From contig JBCCIP010000008.1 of the NCBI GenBank assembly GCA_039111475.1, positions 1 to 64,000 of the forward strand: a stretch of DNA of 64,000 nucleotides, written 5' to 3'. This document shows positions 1 to 8,952 of the stretch, piece after piece. The notes below the pieces were generated by a model. The model was not told the origin of the DNA and did no database searches. It saw only the letters and a program-made list of their open reading frames with translations. Position 1 is the first letter of the stretch; each line of letters opens with the position of its first letter. The stretch comes from JAUIET01 sp039111475 (lineage in GTDB: Bacteria > Pseudomonadota > Gammaproteobacteria > Pseudomonadales > JAUIET01). A program made the position numbers and the translations under genes.

Positions 1-1832
1 ATTCTTCCATCAACTTGAATAAAGTAACCATCAACGGTGAGATCAACCGGACCCAATGCCGTAGACACGCCCAAGCTAAAGCTCAAAGACTCTTCTTCTT
101 CAAGTGGCTTACCGCCCTCTGGTTCCGCTTCTGCGCTTGATGACGGTACCAGGCCTTCCAAGGTCAGATTACCGGTCACTCCGTCGAAGGTTGTAATCAC
201 CGTTTCAACATTTGACTGACCCGGTGTTGGTGCGTGAAATCCAGTTGAAATGGCTGCGCGCAAATTGGTTGTGTCATTCAAGCTGTAGCGCGTGGCCACT
301 TTGCCATTCACTGTGCTGCCAAAGTCAGAAAAATCTTCGAAGCGCAAGGCATACTGCATTAGCCATGCGTCACTGACGTCATGTTCTACGTCAACATAAG
401 CCGCATAGTTGTTACGGCTGTGTGAGCCTGCATTGCTTTCATCGGCAGCGCGAAGACCGCTGGTGCCCGCACCGATAACTGCGTCCGTTTCACCAGCAAC
501 AATAGTGAATTTCTCTTGGCGCCATTCCGCCCCGTAGGAGAGAAACAAGTTATCGCTTAGTGCCTTTGAAAAGTCCGCGTTGATGTTGATCTCTTCCTGA
601 TTGTACCCACCCATCGCAAAATCTCGCTTTACGCGATCATTGCTAAGCGGCGGTAAATCAGGATTAAGCGTATTATTCAGTGAATAGCGCAATTCGTTGC
701 GTCCCCAACCCACGCTAAAGTCGTAACTTAATTCGTTGTCCGTTTCACCGCGTAAACCAACCACCATGCTGCTGTCATTCTGACGTCCATCAAGGAATGG
801 CGTGTAACCTGCCGGTAGGAAAGGTGCTGAGTCATCAAACGACCCATCGCCTGCTGAGCCGAAGTTATTCAGGAAGCCCATAATCGTGCTATGCGTTGGG
901 TTTCGATAGAAGAATCGATAACGGCCAAACGTGTTAGCGTTGTTGCCGAAGGCATAAAGTTCATCGCCGTTTTCTAACTCATACGCTGAATTGACAAACC
1001 ACCGCGTACCACGTGTTTCTGGACGCCCCCACGTTTGCACAAACGGCGCATCACCAAACGGTGCGTCGGCGCCAACGCCTTCAACACCACTGTCAATTAG
1101 ATCTTGTGCAACCTGACGTTGTATGCCTCTGGACAGTGCGTCGTTATCTACATGCTCAACACTCAAATTCACGAAGCCATTGGTGCCCAGTGGCAAGCCT
1201 ATATTGCCACCCAGACGAAAATTGCCTTCTCCATCAAAGTGCTCGCCTGCCTGTACTTGAAGTTCGCCACCTTCCGCCGCGTCCTTCAAAACGAAATTCA
1301 TTACACCAGCAATGGCATCAGATCCATATTGAGCCGCGGCGCCGTCTCGAAGCACTTCAACGCTTTTCAGTGCAATCCCTGGAATCATCGCAATATCTAC
1401 ACCATGCGCGCCGTTACCGGCGGCTGGCGCAAAAAACTGCACCAATGAAGAGCGATGTCGGCGCTTGCCGTTAACGAGAACCAGCGACTGATCCGGGGCC
1501 ATACCGCGCATGGATGTCGGTCGAACAAACGCGCTGCCATCACCGGTTGCTGGTGTTGCTGTGTAAGAAGGCACCAAGGTTTTAAGGTTGTCAGTAATGT
1601 CGGCCGTGCCGCCCATTGCATTGAATTCTTCGCTGTTGAATACGTCAACAGGTACGGGTGAATCCGCCACTGACCTCGGCTTGGACGATCGAGTACCAAT
1701 GGTGATCACCTCTTCCAATATTGGTTCGGCGCTTTCGCCGCTGCCCTGCGCCTGGCTTAGGCCGGATGATGTAGTACCTACAACAGCGAGAGTAAACACA
1801 GCAGGCAATAGTGTTTTATTTGAATTCTTCAT
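1..1832 (-). CDS. TonB-dependent outer-membrane receptor (C-terminus cut by window start)
   Basis: Energy-coupled outer-membrane import of a scarce ligand (substrate unknown). About 610 residues are present: a signal peptide, then a TonB-box-like stretch (EEVITIGTR), a plug domain with the NGKRRHR and EVLRDGAAAQYGSDAIAGV motifs, and much of the beta barrel. The reading frame is still open at base 1, inside a typical late-barrel segment (LTVDGYFIQVDGR). The ATG at 1830-1832 follows GAGGAAGAAG on the minus strand. There is no N-terminal secretin/TonB signalling (STN) domain before the plug, although sigma/FecR regulatory genes lie just upstream on the same strand. The receptor type is certain; the ligand is not. 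Confidence 0.93.
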   Translation of the reverse strand, partial: MKNSNKTLLPAVFTLAVVGTTSSGLSQAQGSGESAEPILEEVITIGTRSSKPRSVADSPVPVDVFNSEEFNAMGGTADITDNLKTLVPSYTATPATGDGSAFVRPTSMRGMAPDQSLVLVNGKRRHRSSLVQFFAPAAGNGAHGVDIAMIPGIALKSVEVLRDGAAAQYGSDAIAGVMNFVLKDAAEGGELQVQAGEHFDGEGNFRLGGNIGLPLGTNGFVNLSVEHVDNDALSRGIQRQVAQDLIDSGVEGVGADAPFGDAPFVQTWGRPETRGTRWFVNSAYELENGDELYAFGNNANTFGRYRFFYRNPTHSTIMGFLNNFGSAGDGSFDDSAPFLPAGYTPFLDGRQNDSSMVVGLRGETDNELSYDFSVGWGRNELRYSLNNTLNPDLPPLSNDRVKRDFAMGGYNQEEININADFSKALSDNLFLSYGAEWRQEKFTIVAGETDAVIGAGTSGLRAADESNAGSHSRNNYAAYVDVEHDVSDAWLMQYALRFEDFSDFGSTVNGKVATRYSLNDTTNLRAAISTGFHAPTPGQSNVETVITTFDGVTGNLTLEGLVPSSSAEAEPEGGKPLEEEESLSFSLGVSTALGPVDLTVDGYFIQVDGR

Positions 1833-2349
1833 TTGATCTTCTTCCTCGTTTGGATTTGGCGAGTCCTGATCATCCACAATGTCAGGGTTTTTTTGCTGCT
1901 TTTGAGTGGCATTCGGGTCGATTGTGATACCGGAATGTCTAAGCAGTACGGTGAGTGCTTGCCTAACGGAATAAATACCTCGCAAAGGGCGAGCAGTCCG
2001 TTTTTTTACCTCATCGTACGGAAACAACACGGTTACATTTGCCTGTTGGGCAAACTGAATCAACGCTTTATCCGCTCTCAGCCGTGGGATATCGAACAGG
2101 TACTTCGCTTCCTGATCTGTCTTTGCCAGCGCAAAATCCGATATTGGCAACAATAGCAAACAACAAATGGACAAGAAACTCACAGGTCCGAATCGCGTCG
2201 CCGAATAGGCAGAACACACGACTTGTTTCATAAGAGCGACGACCCGCGTTTTTCCGCCATTGTTATACCAAATTTCTTAACCAAAAGATGATTTATTCGA
2301 AAAAAGCGCATTTTTTGAGCGAAGTTATGACCTGGAGTTTTACTATCGG
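1833..2349. other. Intergenic region between receptor and fecR-like gene
   Basis: This 517-base stretch must contain the promoter of the minus-strand receptor gene. The open frames in it have no recognisable protein character and no good ribosome-binding sites. I see no RNA gene, no convincing terminator and no clear ECF promoter pair. Confidence 0.5.
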
Positions 2350-3435
2350 TCAGTTTTTTCGTTTAGACAAGCGAATGATTTGACCATTGCGCTCACTGCT
2401 TATCCCGAAACTCTGTTCCAATACCCAGAGTAACTGTTGCGTGTCGCCTGCTTTAAAGAAACCACCTACCGGGATGTCTCGAATCGCGGGATCACTGATC
2501 TCGAAACTGAGCGCGGTGTATCGGTTAATCTCTTCAACAACAAATTCGAGCGGCTCGCCTTCGAATATCAACCGACCTGCTCGCCATGCAAGCTTTGCAT
2601 CAATATTGTCTGTCTTTACAACACTGGTGCGCTCACCTGACCCACTGACAACAATTGATTCACCGTTGGATAGGTATAAGGGCATCTGATCGCCGTCTTT
2701 CTCGGACATGAGGTCGACCTTAGAAAAACCATGCTCAAGCTGAACACGGCCTTCCGTGACAACGACTTCCATCTCTTCGTCAGCACTGATTTCAACGTTA
2801 AACGCGGTACCTACCGCAATCACTTTGTTGGCACCGGCCGCCACCGAAAAAGGGTTCGCCGAGTCTTTAGCTACATCAAAATACGCTTCGCCACGCAAAA
2901 GAACGATCGTTCTTGCTCCAGGCTCGAAACTAACCAACAGTTTGCTGTCTGTATTGATATTGACAGTGCTGCCATCTGGCAAACTAACTAACGAAGTCTC
3001 ACCGACCGCGGTTGTGAAATGAGATGAATAGGCAGCCGTCGCTAGCTCAACATCGGAGTTGACTTCGCGCTGGAACTCACCCCAATTCAACAAAGCCACT
3101 ACACACAGTAATACCGCCGCTGCCATGGAAATCAGCGCCATCGGTTTCGCGCGCGTATTGTTTTCGCTCGCTTGCTGGTCAGGTACTTGCATCGAGGTAT
3201 CAACGCTTGCGTCAGACTGCTCTAGAGGTACCAATTGGGCAACAGGCTTCAAGACATCCAGCAAATCCCAGGTGGCGGCCACTTTTACCAGCGTTTCTGC
3301 GTGTAGCGGCGATTCTTCCAACCAGTTTTCCAAATGACTTTTTTCACTCTCCGACAATCCCCGGTCCATAGCAGCAACCCAGTCGCAAGACTGTTTCTCT
3401 ATTGCGGGTAGGTTTGGGAACGGAATTGTGCTCAT
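2350..3435 (-). CDS. FecR-family transmembrane anti-sigma regulator
   Basis: 361 residues. It carries an N-terminal DUF4880-type anti-sigma region (about 10-65), one hydrophobic helix (about 95-117, MALISMAAAVLLCVVALLNW), a periplasmic FecR beta domain (about 130-260, with YSSHFTTAVGE and SLPDGSTVNINTDS), and a C-terminal STN-like segment (about 300-361). By family knowledge it relays a periplasmic signal to the partner sigma factor. Its ATG overlaps the sigma-factor stop (ATGA), so the two are translationally coupled. The receptor gene follows after about 500 bases. Confidence 0.92.
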   Translation of the reverse strand: MSTIPFPNLPAIEKQSCDWVAAMDRGLSESEKSHLENWLEESPLHAETLVKVAATWDLLDVLKPVAQLVPLEQSDASVDTSMQVPDQQASENNTRAKPMALISMAAAVLLCVVALLNWGEFQREVNSDVELATAAYSSHFTTAVGETSLVSLPDGSTVNINTDSKLLVSFEPGARTIVLLRGEAYFDVAKDSANPFSVAAGANKVIAVGTAFNVEISADEEMEVVVTEGRVQLEHGFSKVDLMSEKDGDQMPLYLSNGESIVVSGSGERTSVVKTDNIDAKLAWRAGRLIFEGEPLEFVVEEINRYTALSFEISDPAIRDIPVGGFFKAGDTQQLLWVLEQSFGISSERNGQIIRLSKRKN

Positions 3436-4025
3436 TGTCGAAACGTATCTACTGCTATATCTTCCAGCTTAGAGATTGGCAAAACATCTCCGGTGTGCGA
3501 CCGCTTAATGTCATCTACGTACTGCACGCATAGCCGCAAACCTTTTGCCACGTGTTTTTCTACGGTACTTTCGCTGATACCCAGTTGCTCCGCAATGTCT
3601 CTCTGCGAGAGGCCATAGATTTTCTTAAGAATAAGAACTCTACGACACTTCACCGGAAGCTGATTGATTGCTTTGGCCATCATTTCAAACTCGCGCAGCT
3701 TGATAAATTCCTGCTCAGGACCATTTTGCGGCACTTCTGCAGTAGTACTGAGGCTTAAGTTGTCCAAATCCTCTATTGAAGGCATTAACTCTTGCCGCTG
3801 TTGCTGGTTTTTCCGATGAGTGGCAAGCCGCAGCGCTGTCTTCACCATGAACGCCTTGGGATACTGGATCTTGGTCTTCAACGCAGACTGATAAGTACGA
3901 ATGTACGTTTCCTGGAGAATGTCTTCTATATCACAGGGCGCCACTCCTCGGAGTTTGCCGAGCAGTGAAGACATAACCCCCCGATAATTGATGTATTCCT
4001 TTGTTATATTGTCTTTGCTACTCAT
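3432..4025 (-). CDS. ECF RNA polymerase sigma factor, FecI-like
   Basis: About 197 residues with sigma region 2 (ILQETYIRTYQSAL) and region 4 (LPVKCRRVLILKKIYGLSQRDIAEQLGISESTVEKHVAKGL, the helix-turn-helix that reads the -35 element). The frame extends to a GTG at 4037. The ATG at 4023-4025 is preferred because GGAGG sits 6 bases before it. It should direct polymerase to its own small regulon, most simply the neighbouring receptor, under control of the overlapping fecR-like gene. Confidence 0.92.
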   Translation of the reverse strand: MSSKDNITKEYINYRGVMSSLLGKLRGVAPCDIEDILQETYIRTYQSALKTKIQYPKAFMVKTALRLATHRKNQQQRQELMPSIEDLDNLSLSTTAEVPQNGPEQEFIKLREFEMMAKAINQLPVKCRRVLILKKIYGLSQRDIAEQLGISESTVEKHVAKGLRLCVQYVDDIKRSHTGDVLPISKLEDIAVDTFRQ

Positions 4026-4134
4026 TGTTACCTCCACGGAAACACAGTGAGTCTCTCATTTGTTATTTGCGCAGGAATTTTCAGTATGCCCGACCAGAGA
4101 AATTGTACAACAGTTGGTCGATGCCTGGCACTGA

Positions 4135-5856
4135 TCACTTCCAGCTTTCTAACAAGTCTTCATACGCAATGGTTTGTCCAACAGGCTTCTCATTGCTGAG
4201 TTTTGGCTTGGGCGAACCCGGTTGAGCCAACCAATATTCGGCACCTTTTGGCGCGTTGAGCTTGGGCCCGCACTCACCTTGTACCTTTGCGCGCTCTAGC
4301 CTGCGCAGTACTTTTTCCTGGGCTGCAGCCAAGCCATCGAGTGCTTCCTTCGCCGATTTTTCACCACTCACAGCCTCAGCAATATACTGCCACCACAGCT
4401 GAGCCAGTTTAGGGTAATCGGGTACATTGGTACCCGTGGGGGTCCATTCCTTACGAGCCGGGCTGCGATAGAATTCAACCAACCCACCAAGACCGGGGGC
4501 TGCGGCCGTCATGGCGTCGGAGTTAATATCCGATTCTCTAATAGGTGTGAGCGATACCAGTGTCTTCTTCAAAGACACAGTTTTTGACACCGTAAATTGC
4601 GCATACAACCAGGCGGCTAAGCGTCTTTTGTCAGGCGTTGAGTTCAGAAAAGTCCATGAGCCCGCGTCGTGATAGCCAAGCTTCATACCTTGCTCCCAAT
4701 ACGGACCTTTGGGTGACGGCGCCATACGCCACTTGGGCGTGCCGTCGGCATTCATTACCGGAGTGCCCTCTTTGATCATGTCGGCTGTAAACACGGTATA
4801 CCAAAATATTTGTTGTGCCACGCCACCTTGCGCTGGTACCGGTCCGGCTTCAGAGAACGTCATACCTTCGGCTTGCGGCGGTGCATACGCTTTCAGCCAA
4901 TCCACGTATTTCTGCGTGGCGTACACTGCCGCTGGGCTATTGGTTGCCCCGCCGCGTGCCATAGTGGACCCAGCAGGTCGGCACCCTTCGACGCGAATAC
5001 CCCATTCATCAACGGGCAAGCCGTTAGGCAGACCTTTGTCACCCGCACCTGCCATTGAAAACCAGGCGTCGGTGAAACGCCAACCCAAAGAAGGATCTTT
5101 CTTGCCATAGTCCATATGGCCATAAACACGCTGCCCGTCAATCTGCTTCACATGGTTGCTAAAGAAGTCGGCGATGTCTTCGTACGCAGACCAGTTTAGT
5201 GGCACGCCCAATGGGTATCCGTAACGCGCCTCAAATTGCGCCTTAAAGTCGTCTCTGGCAAACCAATCTGCTCTAAACCAATACAAATTGGCAAATTGCT
5301 GATCGGGCAACTGATAAATTTTTCCGTCGGGCCCGGTGGTGAAATCAAGACCAATGAAATCGTCAAGGTCCAGGCTTGGTAGCGTATAGTCCTCGGCATC
5401 GCCGCTTATCATGTCTGAGATTGCAACCACTTTGCCGTAACGAGCGTGCGTGCCGATCAAGTCCGAATCGTTGACGTAGGCATCATAGATGTTTCGACCG
5501 GATTGCATTTGGGTCTGCAGCTTTTCAACGACGTCGCCTTCCTGTATCAGGTCGTGATTAACCTTGATACCCGTTATCTCTTCAAACGCTTTGCTAAGCA
5601 CACGTGATTCATACTCGTGCGCTGCAATAGTCTCCGAGACAACATTGATGCTCATGCCGCGAAACGGTACGGCCGCGCTAATAAACCACTTAAGCTCTTC
5701 AAGTTGGGCCGCCTTGTCCAACGTCGATTGGCTGAACTCCGTCTCCAACCACTTGTTTGCCGCGTCCAGCTGCTCGTTGGCGAGGGTAGATTGAGCGCCA
5801 CAGATGGCGATCAGGCCAATGGCCAGCAAATTGCTAAAACGAGTTCTAGACATCAT
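4135..5856 (-). CDS. glpV: Periplasmic substrate-binding protein of glycerol-type ABC importer (GlpV-like)
   Basis: About 573 residues, unusually large for a sugar-type binding protein but normal for the GlpV family. A cleavable signal peptide ends near LAIGLIAICGAQSTLA. The mature part has aromatic-rich regions typical of polyol binding (FANLYWFRADWF, GWRFTDAWFSMAG). The start is placed at the first of two adjacent ATGs (5854-5856), 10 bases after AGGAG; the frame also extends to a GTG at 5880. It is the last gene of a six-gene operon matching glpSTPQUV order. The substrate is inferred from family and gene order only. Confidence 0.85.
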   Translation of the reverse strand: MMSRTRFSNLLAIGLIAICGAQSTLANEQLDAANKWLETEFSQSTLDKAAQLEELKWFISAAVPFRGMSINVVSETIAAHEYESRVLSKAFEEITGIKVNHDLIQEGDVVEKLQTQMQSGRNIYDAYVNDSDLIGTHARYGKVVAISDMISGDAEDYTLPSLDLDDFIGLDFTTGPDGKIYQLPDQQFANLYWFRADWFARDDFKAQFEARYGYPLGVPLNWSAYEDIADFFSNHVKQIDGQRVYGHMDYGKKDPSLGWRFTDAWFSMAGAGDKGLPNGLPVDEWGIRVEGCRPAGSTMARGGATNSPAAVYATQKYVDWLKAYAPPQAEGMTFSEAGPVPAQGGVAQQIFWYTVFTADMIKEGTPVMNADGTPKWRMAPSPKGPYWEQGMKLGYHDAGSWTFLNSTPDKRRLAAWLYAQFTVSKTVSLKKTLVSLTPIRESDINSDAMTAAAPGLGGLVEFYRSPARKEWTPTGTNVPDYPKLAQLWWQYIAEAVSGEKSAKEALDGLAAAQEKVLRRLERAKVQGECGPKLNAPKGAEYWLAQPGSPKPKLSNEKPVGQTIAYEDLLESWK

Positions 5857-5926
5857 TAGGTATTTACTCCTGGCAATCACAGCAATGATGGCGCGTATGG
5901 TAACAAGAAATCGACGGCGCGTAGCC

Positions 5927-6199
5927 TTAACCCCAGCGCATTAGCACAAAGGCGGTGACCAGTGATATTGCTGAGGCATACAAGATATTGGCATCACTGA
6001 GTGCTAGAAACATCAGATGAATAAAAGCACTGCTGATGAGAATAATGAATAAGCGATCACCGCGAGACGTCGTCAGTGGCAGCAACCCTTTACGATCTTC
6101 GCTGGGCGATTTCAGTTCGAAGATCGTCATGCCAATAAGTAATAAAGCAATTGCTGCAAAAAAGGCAGCGGTGACAGGTGTCCACGCCATCCAGCTCAC
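5927..6199 (-). CDS. Small integral membrane protein, DUF2160 family (GlpU-like)
   Basis: 90 residues and mostly hydrophobic: a helix near residues 5-25 (MAWTPVTAAFFAAIALLLIG), a short polar loop (ELKSPSEDRKGL), then two further hydrophobic segments. DUF2160 proteins occur as an extra membrane component in glycerol-type ABC operons, with no settled function. The likely GTG start overlaps the permease stop (6199-6201); an ATG three codons later is an alternative. Its place between permease and binding-protein genes supports the operon identification. Confidence 0.8.
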   Translation of the reverse strand: MSWMAWTPVTAAFFAAIALLLIGMTIFELKSPSEDRKGLLPLTTSRGDRLFIILISSAFIHLMFLALSDANILYASAISLVTAFVLMRWG

Positions 6200-6999
6200 T
6201 AGACACGCCCCAACGCAAAGCCCTTTGCGATGTCATTGCGCACAAACCAGATCACTAATATGCCAGGTATGATGGTGAGCACACCAGCGGCCGCCAGCAA
6301 ACCCCAGTCGATACCAGACGCACCAATAGTGCGGGTCATGATTGCGCTAATGGGTTTAGCCTCCACCGCCGTGAGTGTTCTGGCAAGCAACAGTTCCACC
6401 CAAGAAAACATAAAACAGAAAAATGCAGTGACACCAATGCCTGATCGAATCATCGGCAGGAATATGCGCACAAAGAAGCGAGGAAAAGTATAACCATCCA
6501 GATACGCAGTTTCGTCAACTTCTCTGGGTACGCCAGACATGAAGCCTTCGAGAATCCATACTGCGAGGGGCACATTGAATAAGCAGTGTGCCAACGCTAC
6601 CGCAATGTGCGTGTCGAACAGCCCTACCGAGGAATACAGCTGAAAAAACGGCAATAGAAAAACAGCCGGCGGTGCCATTCGATTGCTCAACAACCAGAAA
6701 AACAAATGCTTGTCGCCAACAAAGCGATAGCGGCTAAACGCGTATGCGGCGGGCAATGCAACGGTTAATGTAATGACCAGATTCATGGACACATATATCA
6801 TTGAGTTTATGTAGCCCATGTACCAACTGGCGTCCGTGAATATGCGAACGTAGTTATCCAGGGTGATGTCTTGTGGCCACAGCGTGAGACCACCCAATAT
6901 TTCTGCGTTGGTTTTCAGCGACATGTTCACCAGCCAATAGATCGGCAACATCAAAAACACAATGAACAATGTCATCGTGACTGGTCGGAGCTTACTCAT
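6199..6999 (-). CDS. glpQ: ABC transporter permease (GlpQ-like)
   Basis: 266 residues with about six transmembrane helices and the inner-membrane EAA loop that docks with an ATPase (here EVDETAYLDGYTFPRFFVRIFLPMIRSG). The family is the MalG-type sugar/polyol permeases. Its ATG overlaps the upstream permease stop (ATGA at 6996-6999), indicating coupled translation and a heterodimeric channel with GlpP. Confidence 0.87.
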   Translation of the reverse strand: MSKLRPVTMTLFIVFLMLPIYWLVNMSLKTNAEILGGLTLWPQDITLDNYVRIFTDASWYMGYINSMIYVSMNLVITLTVALPAAYAFSRYRFVGDKHLFFWLLSNRMAPPAVFLLPFFQLYSSVGLFDTHIAVALAHCLFNVPLAVWILEGFMSGVPREVDETAYLDGYTFPRFFVRIFLPMIRSGIGVTAFFCFMFSWVELLLARTLTAVEAKPISAIMTRTIGASGIDWGLLAAAGVLTIIPGILVIWFVRNDIAKGFALGRV

Positions 7000-7862
7000 G
7001 AAGACTGCTCATCACGTGTTATCAGCGTAAAGAAAACCCAGCACACCAGCAATACAATCAGGAAGTAAACCAGTGAAAAGGCGGCTGCGGGACCGAGATC
7101 AAACTGCCCGATCGCCATCTTGGCCAACGATTGACTGAGAAACGAGGTGGTATTGCCAGGTCCGCCACCGGTTAACACAAAGGGCTCGGTGTAAATCATG
7201 AAGCTGTCCATGAATCGCAACAACACCGCGATAATCAATACCTTTTTGAGCCTGGGCAATTGAATGTGACGAAAGACTGCCCATGATGACGCCTGGTCGA
7301 TGCGCGCGGCTTGGTAATAAGCCGTTGGTATTGCACGCAGCCCCGCGTAGCACAGTAGCGCAACCAATGACGTCCAGTGCCACACATCCATAAGTAACAC
7401 GGTCAGCCAGGCCGATGTGGGGTCCGACGCATAATTGTAATCAAACCCCAGATTCGTTAATCCCCAACCAAACAAACCAATATCAGCTCTGGCAAATATC
7501 TGCCAAATAGTGCCCACCACGTTCCAGGGAATAAGCAGTGGTATAGCAACCAGGATAAGACACAGCGAAGCCAGACGCCCTCGTATAGGCATAACAAGAG
7601 CGATCGCGATGCCTAGGGGAATTTCGATCGCTAACACGGAGAACGAAAACACAAACTGCCGTACCAGGGATTCTCGCAAATGCTGATCGCGAAGTACTTC
7701 GCGATACCACTCAGTGCCTACAAAGTACGCGGTGTTTTGATCGAAAATATCCTGCACCGAATAATTCACTACGGTCATCAGCGGAATGATTGCGGAGAAA
7801 GCAACCAACAAGAACACGGGCAGCACCAGCAGCCAGGCCTTGTTGTTAGCGGTTTTACGCAT
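6996..7862 (-). CDS. glpP: ABC transporter permease (GlpP-like)
   Basis: About 288 residues, MalF-type permease. It starts with a long hydrophobic helix (AWLLVLPVFLLVAFSAIIPL) and has an EAA-like loop (YYQAARIDQASSWAVFRHIQLPRLKKV). The ATG at 7860-7862 follows AAGGAG with a 9-base spacer and is preferred to the TTG two codons earlier. It overlaps the end of the preceding ATPase gene by 8 bases. Confidence 0.87.
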   Translation of the reverse strand: MRKTANNKAWLLVLPVFLLVAFSAIIPLMTVVNYSVQDIFDQNTAYFVGTEWYREVLRDQHLRESLVRQFVFSFSVLAIEIPLGIAIALVMPIRGRLASLCLILVAIPLLIPWNVVGTIWQIFARADIGLFGWGLTNLGFDYNYASDPTSAWLTVLLMDVWHWTSLVALLCYAGLRAIPTAYYQAARIDQASSWAVFRHIQLPRLKKVLIIAVLLRFMDSFMIYTEPFVLTGGGPGNTTSFLSQSLAKMAIGQFDLGPAAAFSLVYFLIVLLVCWVFFTLITRDEQSS

Positions 7863-8952
7863 CGACAAGGACTCCTTGTGCGTAGCATCGAATATGGTCT
7901 GTAGGGAAACGGACCTTCACGCACCCATCAGGTACCGCGCGGCTTGCTTCGTATCGTGACTTGAACATCTGTGCGCCCAGAACCAGTGACAGTATTTTGT
8001 AGCTGCCCAGATCCTCTACCCCATTCAATTGGCAAGTGATCGCATCAGACGCACTTGTATCCGGGTTAAGTACCTCTACATACTCCGGCCGAATACCAAT
8101 GCTTATATCGCTGATTGGGTAGGACGCTAGTGTGCGGGCTAATGCGTCACCGAGTTTTATGGGGGCATCCTCAATCGCCAGCCCATCGCCACGGCGATTA
8201 GCGTGAAAGAAGTTCATTCCTGGGCTACCAATAAAATACCCAACGAAACGATGACTGGGTTTCTCAAACAATTCTTGAGGGCTCGCAAACTGCACGATGC
8301 GCCCTTCATACATCACCGCCACTTTGTCAGCAAAGGTCAATGCCTCAACTTGATCGTGAGTGACATATATCATGGTAGTATCAAATTGTTGGTGTATCTG
8401 TTTGAGCTTGCGTCGCAACCGCCACTTTAGCTGCGGGTCTATAACCGTTAGGGGTTCATCAAACAATATCGCCGACACATCACTGCGAACCAGCCCTCTT
8501 CCCATAGACACTTTTTGCTGTTGATCAGCACTCAGCGCTCGCGCTCGCTGCATCAATATGGGTTCCAGCTCCAGCAGTGCGGCAATCTCTCTTACGCGTT
8601 GATCCAGCTGCTCTCTGCCAACCTGCCTGTTTCGAAGTGGAAAGGCAAGATTGTCGTACACGGTCATGGAATCATACACAACCGGAAACTGAAACACCTG
8701 AGCAATGTTGCGCTGCGCGGTTGGAGTGTATGTCACGTCTGCGCCATCAAACAGAATATTTCCAGCACTGGGCGACAACAAGCCAGAGATCAGGTTCAGC
8801 AAGGTACTTTTGCCGCAGCCGGATGGACCCAGCAAGGCATAGGCGCCGCCGCTCTCCCACTCGTGATTCATTGTATGGATGGCATAATCGGATTCATTCT
8901 TGGGTACGCGGGAGTAACTGTGCGCCAACGATTTGAGCGATATAGCACTCAT
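7855..8952 (-). CDS. glpT: ABC transporter ATPase with variant signature motif (GlpT-like)
   Basis: 365 residues: nucleotide-binding domain followed by a MalK-like regulatory domain. Walker A is GPSGCGKS (42-49), Walker B is ILFDEP with catalytic Glu at 166, and the H-loop His is near 199 (YVTHDQ). The signature motif reads LSADQ (140-144) instead of LSGGQ, with K after QQ. The family GlpT proteins share this deviation. Its ATG overlaps the stop of the other ATPase (8949-8952). It probably forms the motor as a heterodimer with the GlpS-like protein. Confidence 0.88.
   Translation of the reverse strand: MSAISLKSLAHSYSRVPKNESDYAIHTMNHEWESGGAYALLGPSGCGKSTLLNLISGLLSPSAGNILFDGADVTYTPTAQRNIAQVFQFPVVYDSMTVYDNLAFPLRNRQVGREQLDQRVREIAALLELEPILMQRARALSADQQQKVSMGRGLVRSDVSAILFDEPLTVIDPQLKWRLRRKLKQIHQQFDTTMIYVTHDQVEALTFADKVAVMYEGRIVQFASPQELFEKPSHRFVGYFIGSPGMNFFHANRRGDGLAIEDAPIKLGDALARTLASYPISDISIGIRPEYVEVLNPDTSASDAITCQLNGVEDLGSYKILSLVLGAQMFKSRYEASRAVPDGCVKVRFPTDHIRCYAQGVLVDA

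Noticed and set aside
1013..1474. Plus-strand open frame of 153 residues within the receptor gene
   Set aside because: It lies entirely opposite the plug domain of the receptor and has no domain character.
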